Both the position numbers and the translations under genes were made by a program. From Paramecium octaurelia (lineage: Eukaryota > Ciliophora > Oligohymenophorea > Peniculida > Parameciidae), in NCBI GenBank assembly GCA_905182995.1, contig CAJJDP010000071.1, positions 75,666 through 139,665 of the forward strand: DNA of 64,000 bases, in the 5' to 3' direction. Below the pieces are notes generated by a model that searched no databases, had not been told where the DNA came from, and saw only the letters and a list, made by a program, of their open reading frames with translations. Below, piece by piece: positions 1-14,755 of this stretch (position 1 is the stretch's first letter; each line of letters begins with the position of its first letter).

Positions 1-538
1 TATGCTGACTTTCCTAAAAGTTAAATCGATACTTACAGATTTGTGTTCCCAATCCTATTAATTTTTAATTTATCCATTCTTCTTTCTGTAATAAATATGT
101 ACACTCCCATCTGCTACTCCCGCTGCCAATATCAATTTTCTATAAGACCATTAGATAGATTGAACTGATTCCTTGTGTTCTGACAATTGCAGCAATAAAG
201 AATATTTGCCAAACTTTTATTCCTTGAAGAGACAAATGGTTTTATCGAAAGAGCAAGAGGCTAAAATATTTCCATATTTTGGATTAGACCAACTCAATTA
301 CCAAACTGGTCCCTTGTGTTAGCTATCTCAATATTGCATGATTTACAAGTCAGGAATTTTATATGACAATATGTCTTTCTGTTACTCTGATTTAAACGAA
401 TTGACATTGATTTCTTAAATCTCTATGTGTCCATCTGATGATCCTAATGCAATCTTTGTTCCAAAAAAATCATAGCAGACATCATGCTTAGGATATTAAT
501 CTTGATACTATCATTCCTTCATTTTTCACTTCTATCAT
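1..538 (-). CDS. SEC13: SEC13-like WD40 protein, partial (5' part)
   Basis: The gene runs off the left edge, so only the N-terminal part is seen. The spliced translation carries HDVCYDFFGTKIALGSSDG and then GPVWQLSWSNPKYGNILAS, matching the first two WD repeats of SEC13, the seven-bladed propeller shared by the COPII outer coat and the nuclear pore Y-complex. Three short introns are needed: one of 22 nt near the start ending in AAG, one of 24 nt (GTAAAT...TAG) that removes an in-frame TGA, and one of 23 nt close to the window edge. The start ATG at 536-538 gives MIEVKNEGMIHDVCYDFF, the right spacing for the family. SEH1 is a relative, but the GPVWQ and NILASCSFD wording favours SEC13. The next gene ends about 100 bp upstream on the same strand. 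Confidence 0.85.
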
Positions 539-637
539 GTTTATCTTATTCACACTCTTTGTTTAAGAGGGGATCTGAAGAAATTCAGGCTTTGGATTCT
601 TTTACATTTAATTATATATATAAATATTATATTAAAC

Positions 638-1015
638 TCAAATTTGTACAACAAATGTCTAATTTAAATCTCTATCTAAAGTGCACCCTCCAAATATAAT
701 AATCTTATTTAATTCCTCTGAATACAACGCACTACTAGCCATTATGGCTGTCTATATCGTCCCTACCTTCTTGATTGTTTAATCCTATAACTAATAGATA
801 TTTGAATTTAAAGAAGCACCATCACAACCTCCAAAAATCCAGATATCCTATTTGACTTTTACAGAAGTATGAGCACATAAAGGAGTTGGAAGGTTTTCAA
901 TCTAATCTACTTCAAAAGTGGATAAATTAATCACTTGAATATCTTGTAAAAGATCATTTTTATTTCTGCCTCCCAAGATAATTAGATAATCTTATTAATT
1001 ATCATCTATTTATTA

Positions 1016-1052
<37 letters not shown>

Positions 1053-2136
1053 TCTTTCTATTATTCTTATTCTTATTCTTATTATTAAATTTCATTATTA
1101 GCTTACTCAATTATTTACTCTTTAACTGCTATTTATTAAATTTACTCCTTTTATTCTCCTTATAATTCATTAAATATTCCAATCAACTTTTAAGCCTTAT
1201 TATCCTCACTCTTTTTCAATGGCTTTAAGTTCATTTATAAAATGTGAGCAGTATGCATCTCCCTAGCCATTATCAATTCTGAAACATCCTTGATCTGCTA
1301 CCATACTTCACTTTCTATTAATAGGGGTTCATTTTATACTAATATCATAGATATGTAAGTCATTCAATGGCCCATTTTCATTTGCACCACCAAATAAAAA
1401 CAATCTATCCTTATAGTAGGTAAGTGTGTGAGAGTTTCTAGCTCTTGGCTTATTCTTTGATTTTACTATGGTTAACACCTTCTACGCTGTATCGATCCTG
1501 TAGAATTCGTCAGTTGATTGAGATTCCAAGAACTTCTAACCTCCGAAAATGTAAACCATCTTGTCATCACTTATACATGCTGCTTAACTTGAACGTGATG
1601 TGTAGAGCTATTAATTTTCTAGAGTCAATTCTTTCCAAATTCCTGCCAAATTGCCGTCCTTTAGAGGCAAATGCAAAGTCCAAAAATCATTAAACTCTTA
1701 CAATCCATTTTCAGATCTATTGACTCCTCCTATCACCAAGTACTTGCCTTTATCGTATTATAAAAAGTTGCATCCTCCTCTGGCAATTGGACATTCCTTT
1801 CCTATCAACTTTAATTCTTGCATATTTATATATTTAATTATATATTTTTATAGATATAGTAAATCAGTCTTCATCGAATTTCTGCATTTTTCTTCTCTAA
1901 ACTATTGGATTGAATACTACAATAAATCTTAAAATACTTGCATTCCTCAGTTTTGGAATCTTCTGCATTTTCTCAAGAGCTTGATTGTAAACGCTTATTC
2001 TGGATTTCACATCCTCATCCACCTTGCACTCTAAACTCAGTATAAGAAGTATAATACCTTGTAACATTTCATCGGTAATTACTTATTCCTTGAATTTTTA
2101 GTCAGAACTGGGATTTTTAGTTACATGACACCCCAT
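638..2136 (-). CDS. Kelch-repeat protein with polyglutamine linker and MGC N-terminus
   Basis: Several kelch motifs are visible (KYLVIGGVN, KMVYIFGGQ, RLFLFGGANENGPLNDLHIY, LIILGGRNKND, IWIFGGCDG, KIIIFGGC), so this is a beta-propeller scaffold of unknown partner. A 25-nt intron lies at about 1321-1345. A Gln-rich linker separates the blades and includes a TAA-encoded polyGln run near 1018-1053. TGA at 638-640 ends the protein. The 5' end is uncertain. An ATG at 2134-2136 gives MGCHVTKNPSSDQKF, an N-myristoylation-like start, and joins the kelch part only if a 19-nt intron (GTAGTATTCAATCCAATAG) is removed. Without it, the first 90 codons form a separate small gene and the kelch gene would start at 1823. 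Confidence 0.8.
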
Positions 2137-2442
2137 TATTAAATATCAAAAAATACTTTATTAAATTTAATTCTAGAGAGGGTTGTGTTATGTAATAAAT
2201 CTAATTAAATCATACTTAATTATAGAAATTTCATTAAAAATTTTATAGCCCACTTCTATCCGTGATTAAGACATTAACCATAATTAAGGAAAAGCATTTT
2301 TCAACTGGTTATCTTATTGAGAATATCTTGCTGACTCTAACCTTAGAACACCACTTAAACGGTTTACAAGAAAGATCATTTTCTCAAAGTTAAAAAAAGG
2401 AAATGGCAATGTTTTATAATTATTTGAAGTTTGAGTTTTAAA

Positions 2443-4428
2443 TCAAAATAAATTTGAAAATTCTTTAAAAAGATCATCATTTGAAAGTCCATTCTTAATG
2501 TCATCGATGTTTATTTTAAGTTGAATCAAAATATCCTCCAAATTAAATAGTCTATCCTTATCCAAACTATTCTAAATAAAATAGTAGTGAATGTTTACCT
2601 GTAATTTTTGTTGCCAGCTACTTTTTGTTAGTAACACTTATTCCTCTTTAATTTCAATTAAGTTCAACTGAGATAACTTTATTAAGACTTATTTCATTTA
2701 AAAGTTTGTAAGAGTATCTTTTTTCTATAATTGTTTTTATTGGTTCACTCTTTGAATGACTTGATGAAAATAGGCGTAATTATAACCCTTAATGTGAGTT
2801 TCAAGGGCGATCATTATCAAAAGCAGTTTCAATTCATCATTAAAGTATTACAAAGAATTATGTTAGGGTTTATTGTAGATCATATCATAGGCTAGTTTTA
2901 TGTGATCTACTTCGATTTGAGAAAACAGGCCTTTCTTTAAGAGCTACTCCTTAGCCAAGACGATAGCAGTTCTACAGACACTTAAGGTCTTTCGAATGTC
3001 AGTTGAAATGGTAGCAATCTTTTTGCCCAAATAGTTTAGTGTGTTGGAGGCAAATAATTATTTAATTTTCTTGGTTTTCATCCTCTGTTATAATATACTC
3101 TCTATTTGGGTACTGTTGTAGGGTTTAAAGACTATACGATGATTTCCCAATCTGGACTATAACTTAGGTTTGAGTCTTTCAGGAAAATCCATAGTATTAG
3201 CAATCATGATGATGATTAGATGGGCTGAAGGTTGTTGAGGCCAATCAACCAAATTGTACAGAACTTGTTGGTCGGTTGTGTAGAGATGGTCGCATTCATC
3301 TAGTAATACTACTTTGTTTTGCTTGATGGTTTCAGATTCACCATTGAAGAGTTCGGCTTAAAATAAAGAAAATCAAGAACTTAGAAGGATGCAAGATTTG
3401 ATTCTGGAGGTTTCTCTTTTGTTGGTGAATTTTTCATAGAGAAATGGATAAATGTCTTCGGGAGCTCCAACATTCATGGCGTTGAAATAGATGAACTCAA
3501 AGTTGAGTTTTTTGGAGAGCAATTTATTTTTGACCTCCAAGACTGTGGCTGTTTTGCCTATTCCAGGAACTCCCGATATATCTACGTTATTAATGGTTTA
3601 AATTACATAATGCTTATTTTTATCCATTATTTTTGATGCCATCCTCAATGAATCTTGTGATAAGTATCTTTTCTTGATCCCTACAAAGGATTTCATCGGG
3701 AACTGTACTTTCAAGTAAGGATGTAAAGCATTCCTCCATGAGAGCTAATTGTTCTTAAGTTTTGTGAGGACGAGGAGCTTGGACGATTGCTGATTGTTCA
3801 GATGTTTCAAATGCGAAGTTTTTTTCTGTTGTTAGAGATTGGTCCTTTTTAGATTTACTCTGTTTGGGCATTCCCAAGAGGTTGCATCTGGTTTGTATCA
3901 TGGCCTGATTAATGAACTCGCATTCCTCTTGCTCGATATCCATTTGAATTTCCTTAGTTTCTGCAGGAATGGTTAATTTAGCAGCCCGAATACTCAATAT
4001 CTTGGGTTTACTTAATTATCGGGAATGATTATTTGGAGCTTCACTTTTTTATAGAGTAAATAACTGTGAAATCTAAGAAATTTGATCGGAACACTCTTCA
4101 TCAATCACAATGTGTTAATATACCTTGTTAATGAGTCAATGTTGAAGAAGCGGGAATCCCTTTTTCATTTTGCGAATTAGGATGTTATTCTTTGTTATGA
4201 TGTTTATCGATGTGGCCCTTTGTTTATTTGACGGATTCCTATACGTTTTGATTTTCCTTTTGGTCTTTGGTCTTGCTCTGGGCTCTTGTCACCGGTTTAG
4301 GCTAATAATCAATTTTGGCAGGTTTTTGTTTTTCGACTTTGGTTGACTTTTATTCTTGAATCACAATAATAATCAGTACATTTGTTGGTTCTTTTGTTCT
4401 TCTTTTTGGTTCGCCTCCTACTTGGCAT
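2443..4428 (-). CDS. ORC1: Origin recognition complex subunit 1 (ORC1/CDC6 AAA+ ATPase)
   Basis: This is the AAA+ ATPase of the origin recognition complex, which marks replication origins and loads MCM. The Walker A is SGVPGIGKTATV, followed by FIYFNAMNVGAPEDIYPFL. Walker B is VVLLDECDHL, then QVLYNLVDWP, MIANTMDFPERL and LQSRLG (sensors 1 and 2 region). The pattern tracks ORC1 and not CDC6, for example LYNLVDWP and IANTMDFPER. A winged-helix-like C-terminus follows. The N-terminal ~190 residues are basic and low-complexity and show no BAH domain. About six introns of 24-28 nt are needed, one at 4355-4379 ending in AAG and one of 25 nt just before Walker A. TGA at 2443-2445 ends the frame. 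Confidence 0.9.
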
Positions 4429-4495
4429 TTTTAAATTTATAATACAAATATACAAATTTTAACAGGAAAAAAGTATTTAAATATTAATTAATAAT

Positions 4496-5776
<1,281 letters not shown>

Positions 5777-5798
5777 TAATTTATATATATATTATATT

Positions 5799-9094
<3,296 letters not shown>

Positions 9095-9207
9095 TCTAAT
9101 TATAAATAAATATATTAATTCGGCATTCGCTCACTTATAATACTGATGAATTACAAATTAAGTAACTATTATAAAATCTTCTGTGTGATTATGTCAATAT
9201 TATTAAT

Positions 9208-12182
9208 ATGCTATACACTTCCCCCAGTCAAGCCCGTAGCTCAAGTGCCTACTCCGTCAGACTCCCAAACATGTCTCAACTCATAAACCACTCCTCCTTT
9301 ACTCCCAACTTCCAATTCAACTCTCCCGTCAGATCCTATCTCAAAACCAACGAGATCAAGCAACGCAAACTACAGCATCACTCCGTTGTAGCCAAACTAA
9401 CCGACATCATCAACAATCAAAATCCCAAAAAGATCCCTCGCAAAAGTTTACAATCTGTCAATCGTCGCACTTCTGCATATTGCATCACTGATAAGACTCA
9501 GATTTTGTGGGATTCCCTCAAAGTCAAATTTGAACACGAGGCCTCAGATCAACTCTATGATTTGCTACTTGAATTACTCAAACAATCTAATCATTTACAA
9601 GTAGAAAAATATACACTTCCAATACACACCAAATAAGAATTCACTAGATTTAAACACAACTTCATACTCACCTTCCTCATGGAACCCAACCTACTCAAAA
9701 TCATTCACAAACTAGAACAATTTAGACAACCACTCTTGAATCCCCCCTCTCTCTATCAAGAATTGAGAGGCTATTCAACTATCAGCCAAATTGTCGACTT
9801 GTTGTACCAACAACTCCTCAAGGACATTACCCTATAACCATTCCTGATTCCGTATCCAGAAAGGGATTTCAAACAATTCGCAATTCAGTTAATCACCAAC
9901 CTAATACAATCACAAGGGAATAGCACTGAACTCAGGATTCAACTCCATCAATTTTCCGAACTCCACAAACTAAATCATGTGCATTTCACCTAATTTAAAA
10001 TCCTTTTCTACAAAATTCTCATCCAATTCTCAATCAATGAAAGAGCCATTCGTAAGATATTAAAAATCATCGACTCTTATAAATCATCAATTCTGAGAGC
10101 AAAACCAATCAAAAATTACTTAATCGAAAATTGTATACTAATTCATTCATATTCTAGCTGACTTATTGCCACTTATGGTTGTAGACACCAAAAACTAAGA
10201 ATATCAAAAAAAATAAATCATGTTGCTTCTAGAATATATCACAAACAATCATTCAAGAGCTATTAAAAAGGATGACTTGCTCATGCTCAACATCAATCAA
10301 AACGTTTGCCAAGCAATCATCTCAACTCTTCAATCACTCAAACCCAACCATCTAATAATGCAAGACTTTACCTAAGATTTGAGATCGTGTCTTAGTTAGA
10401 ATTATACTATCCCATCTCGCTTACTCGACAAATTAGCCAAGAAATTGAACTAAGTGCCTTTCTATGCTACCATTTACAAAGTATCCCTATCTATTAAATT
10501 AAGGAACACTCCATAGATTGGAAAAAACTCACCAAAATTGAAATCGACTTCATTTCATAAAACAGAACTCATTTTAGAAAAAAAGAAATTCAATTAATCC
10601 ACAAGAGATTTAAAATTACTAACGAAATTTTTGATTCCTACATTTAAGTATCATTTTGCTCTAATTTTTTAAGAATATCCAAGATATTATGGGAGTCTAC
10701 AGCCAGAATCNATAAACCACTCCTCCTTTACTCCCAACTTCCAATTCAACTCTCCCGTCAGATCCTATCTCAAAACCAACGAGATCAAGCAACGCAAACT
10801 ACAGCATCACTCCGTTGTAGCCAAACTAACCGACATCATCAACAATCAAAATCCCAAAAAGATCCCTCGCAAAAGTTTACAATCTGTCAATCGTCGCACT
10901 TCTGCATATTGCATCACTGATAAGACTCAGATTTTGTGGGATTCCCTCAAAGTCAAATTTGAACACGAGGCCTCAGATCAACTCTATGATTTGCTACTTG
11001 AATTACTCAAACAATCTAATCATTTACAAGTAGAAAAATATACACTTCCAATACACACCAAATAAGAATTCACTAGATTTAAACACAACTTCATACTCAC
11101 CTTCCTCATGGAACCCAACCTACTCAAAATCATTCACAAACTAGAACAATTTAGACAACCACTCTTGAATCCCCCCTCTCTCTATCAAGAATTGAGAGGC
11201 TATTCAACTATCAGCCAAATTGTCGACTTGTTGTACCAACAACTCCTCAAGGACATTACCCTATAACCATTCCTGATTCCGTATCCAGAAAGGGATTTCA
11301 AACAATTCGCAATTCAGTTAATCACCAACCTAATACAATCACAAGGGAATAGCACTGAACTCAGGATTCAACTCCATCAATTTTCCGAACTCCACAAACT
11401 AAATCATGTGCATTTCACCTAATTTAAAATCCTTTTCTACAAAATTCTCATCCAATTCTCAATCAATGAAAGAGCCATTCGTAAGATATTAAAAATCATC
11501 GACTCTTATAAATCATCAATTCTGAGAGCAAAACCAATCAAAAATTACTTAATCGAAAATTGTATACTAATTCATTCATATTCTAGCTGACTTATTGCCA
11601 CTTATGGTTGTAGACACCAAAAACTAAGAATATCAAAAAAAATAAATCATGTTGCTTCTAGAATATATCACAAACAATCATTCAAGAGCTATTAAAAAGG
11701 ATGACTTGCTCATGCTCAACATCAATCAAAACGTTTGCCAAGCAATCATCTCAACTCTTCAATCACTCAAACCCAACCATCTAATAATGCAAGACTTTAC
11801 CTAAGATTTGAGATCGTGTCTTAGTTAGAATTATACTATCCCATCTCGCTTACTCGACAAATTAGCCAAGAAATTGAACTAAGTGCCTTTCTATGCTACC
11901 ATTTACAAAGTATCCCTATCTATTAAATTAAGGAACACTCCATAGATTGGAAAAAACTCACCAAAATTGAAATCGACTTCATTTCATAAAACAGAACTCA
12001 TTTTAGAAAAAAAGAAATTCAATTAATCCACAAGAGATTTAAAATTACTAACGAAATTTTTGATTCCTACATTTAAGTATCATTTTGCTCTAATTTTTTA
12101 AGAATATCCAAGATATTATGGGAGTCTACAGCCAGAATCTAGTAAGTCGTATAAATCACTATAGAGATTGGATAGTTACTGA
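9208..12182 (+). CDS. Protein with repeated truncated-globin-like domains (model interrupted by assembly duplication)
   Basis: The real coding sequence is probably 9208-10710 joined to 12140-12182, because 10712-12139 repeats 9283-10710 exactly. The protein has about 500 residues and one 25-nt intron (GTATACTAATTC...TAG, about 10132-10156). A central segment (SLYQELRGYSTISQIVDLLY ... DITLQPFL ... LRIQLHQFSELHKLNHVHF) follows the group I truncated hemoglobin pattern: SLF-x-LGG start, the FY with B10 Tyr, the CD1 Phe, and a His where the haem-binding F8 His is expected. Weaker look-alike segments flank it on both sides (LYDLLLELL ... FKHNFILTFL, and YQKKQIMLLLEYI ... NVCQAIISTL). Heme binding is an inference. 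Confidence 0.6.
9283..10710. repeat. Copy 1 of a perfect 1428-bp direct repeat (assembly artefact)
   Basis: Identical base for base, wherever compared, to 10712-12139, with one N at 10711 between the copies. Copy 1 begins inside codon 26 of the globin-like gene and ends at CCAGAATC. Real tandem copies would be expected to diverge or to have meaningful junctions. Here the gene is whole when only one copy is read, so this is best explained as two overlapping contig ends placed side by side. Confidence 0.92.
10711..10711. other. Scaffold gap base (N)
   Basis: Single N joining two contigs whose ends overlap by 1428 bp. It is a placeholder and not an ambiguous base call within a read. Confidence 0.95.
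10712..12139. repeat. Copy 2 of the perfect 1428-bp direct repeat (assembly artefact)
   Basis: Repeats 9283-10710. Sequence after 12139 (TAGTAAGTCGTATAAATC...) is unique and supplies the last codons of the globin-like protein, ending in TGA at 12180-12182. Confidence 0.92.
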
Positions 12183-12481
12183 GAAAAACATTTGAACTTG
12201 AACTGTTATTATATATTACAATTATAATAAAAATGTATTAGTCAAATTTTGTTAAGAATTCGAATTTATTTTCATTAAAATCCTTATGTTAGAATTATAA
12301 TAATTGTAAGTTTATGATACACGGATAGGTATTTACCATATAGTAATTTTGAGTAAAACAAGAATCATTCTAAAACATAAGTATTTAAAAAAGTATTTAA
12401 ATTTTATCTAGTTCTCTCTCCTATTTAGACTTTTTAATTATTTTTAGAATTTGTGTTTTTATAAATGAAAAAATAAATTAT
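12183..12481. other. Intergenic, convergent gene ends
   Basis: Very AT-rich spacer of 299 bp between the TGA of the globin-like gene and the TGA of the minus-strand coiled-coil gene. I see no supported gene or structured element in it. Confidence 0.6.
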
Positions 12482-14343
12482 TCAAATTCTATTAACTTTG
12501 GAAAATTATGACGTTTTGTCCATGTCCTCATTTTGTTTTCCTTTTGTTTATAATAGCTTGCCAATAATCATTTTAATATCGCTTCTGGATTGCTTTTTAC
12601 TAGGCAATTGGTTTTCCTTATTTTATTTAACTTCCTCGTGAGTACTATGATTGTTGTTATATCTCGCCTTTTGAACATGATTCTCATTCATCCTTAAAGT
12701 TGCACAAGGATACACATACAATGTACTATTCTTTAAACTATTTAATTAATTTTAAGTGAACACAGGCACTTTTAAACAATTTAACGAATTATTGTTTGTT
12801 TATTATTATGTTGAGTTGGACTATTAGTAGCTAATTTCAGTTTATCCAAGCATCTTACTTAGATTTGTTACTGAACTTTTTAAGCCTTCCTATGAGACTG
12901 ATCTTTAGTATGGTTATTCTGGTTATCTGCATTAATCATGTTTTACTGACCGATTGTAATCTAATTATCTGGTTGCAATGTTTGGATTCAGTTGTTTTAG
13001 TATTCTTTATTTAGAGGGATCCTCCTTCTGATTATTGTTCGAATCTAATTGAAAGGACTCTTGATTTTATTAAAATAAGCTAGCTTCTTAAAGGAGTGAG
13101 TTCAAATTATAATTATTACTAGTTGGTATTGATAGAGTTGATTATGATTTTTGTTTTTTATTCTTCATTAAGTTAAACTAATCAATTGACATAGGTAATC
13201 CATCGTTAAATTTACATGATTTTTCAAATGATTAATTATTTTATTATTATGATTATTAGAGCTATTTTTAAGTGAAATTAAGTGATTAATTCGATGAGTT
13301 CTTAAGGTATTAATTATAGCTGATCCCTTTTGAATCTTGACTGGCAATATGAAAACTCTTGCATTAAACTGGACTGTCATAAGATTGCAAGGAACTTTTA
13401 ATCTTGACTGCATCAACACTCCTCTTTTTAGAAGTTGACTCATGATAGTTGATACTTTCCTTCATGATGTGTTCTCTTTGTTGTTTTTTGAGTTCATCTA
13501 TTTGTTATAATAGGATTTATCTTTCATATTGGAATTAAGTTTATAATAGGGAGTTCTACTCCTTAAGCTACTGAATCTAATCCTCATACTGTTATTTGAT
13601 ATTAACAATATCGACATTTTATTCTATATGTTGTTAGTATCTTTTGATCGTGTTCTAACATTTGCTAATTCTCAGTTGTAGTTGCTCCTTTTCCTTCTCA
13701 TATAGCAAAGACAGTTAAGAATATTTTGATTCGTAGTCTGTTTGTTTTAGATCGTTATCCTACATATTGAGATCCTTGATTCTTTATAATTCTTATTCGA
13801 ACTGATTTTTCAATTGCTGCTCTCTTTATTTGAGGCTTTCCTCAAGTTTGAGTATTTGTTCCTTAAGCTTGGCATTTTCTTGGTTACTTGAGAGCTTTTC
13901 TTGTTCCAATGAAACAATTCTATGATCGTATTGATAATATTGCTTCTAGAATTATAATTCCATCTCTTTTCCTTATGAATCTTTTTCTTACAATTGTTCT
14001 GTTAATGACCTGACCTATTCTATTTGTATCAATCAATTACTTAAAGCTCAAGAGACTTAATCTGCTCTTTGTAAATTGCCTTATTATGATCTTTCTGTTA
14101 AATATCGACATTTTTTTATAATTCCGATACGGATCTCTAGAATAATTTCGAAGAAATAAATACTTTTTGCATTGCAGAAGTGTCGTTTATAGCTTGTGAT
14201 ATAGTCTCGTTCAATTTTTTATAATTGGACTCTCTTGATTTATAGTCTTCTAATTAAAGTTCAAGTAATTATATTTTTTATTCCAAAACAGCTTTGTCCT
14301 TCTTCCATTCATTCTCCTTTGCAATGAGCTTCATAAATGACAT
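12482..14343 (-). CDS. Coiled-coil protein with Gln/Asn-rich tail
   Basis: Unrecognised protein of about 600 residues. The first half is a continuous heptad-rich coiled coil (for example KEQILKLEESLKQREQQLKN and YEDQIQQLKEQNSLLQTQF), and the second half is low-complexity and rich in Gln, Asn and Ser, ending QNEDMDKTSQFSKVNRI. The start ATG at 14341-14343 gives MSFMKLIAKENEWKKDKAVL. Introns of 27 nt and 26 nt near the N-terminus remove TGA codons. TGA at 12482-12484 ends the frame. Such proteins are common in ciliate cortex and basal bodies, but nothing here proves a location. Confidence 0.75.
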
Positions 14344-14755
14344 TTCGATACATATTTCCTTAATTTGATTATGTCATTCTCCTCAAAAAAATTAATTGAA
14401 GTATTAAGCATTCAAAATAGTATAACGATTATATGATTTATTAATAAAACTAAAAGAAAATGGATGAATAATAAAAATTGTTTAGTATAATATTAAATTG
14501 AGTCAGATATCTAATCATCAGAATATATTTCACTGTACGTTGTACTTTGATTATAATTTATGTTTCCAAAATAAAATTCTAACATTCCTAAATGCTTATG
14601 ATGTACATTATTTAATACAATCATATAATTCAAATAGGTACACCAATAGTTAATTATGCATTGGATGAAGGGGTCCCATCTAGTTACCCTAAATTTTCTA
14701 TTAGATAAGACATTAATATGAAGGTACACAGTAGTAAAATTTTTTTATTAATAAT
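14344..14755. other. Intergenic between divergent genes
   Basis: 412 bp between the start codons of the coiled-coil gene (-) and the signal-peptide-peptidase-like gene (+), presumably holding both promoters. A minus-strand open stretch of about 108 codons (14405-14729) is present. It has no family signature and such lengths arise by chance when TGA is the only stop. Confidence 0.5.

Noticed and set aside
1321-1345. TGA read as Trp (a kelch-like W in the expected place)
   Set aside because: A 25-nt GTATAAAATG...TAG intron removes that TGA and restores a long Gln-rich frame; H4 and many other genes end properly at TGA.
9208-12182. Tandem gene duplication of the globin-like gene
   Set aside because: The copies are identical and separated by one N; a single copy gives a whole gene, so it is an assembly artefact.
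14405-14729. Minus-strand ORF of about 108 codons in an intergenic region
   Set aside because: No family signature; with TGA as the only stop, frames this long are expected by chance in AT-rich DNA.
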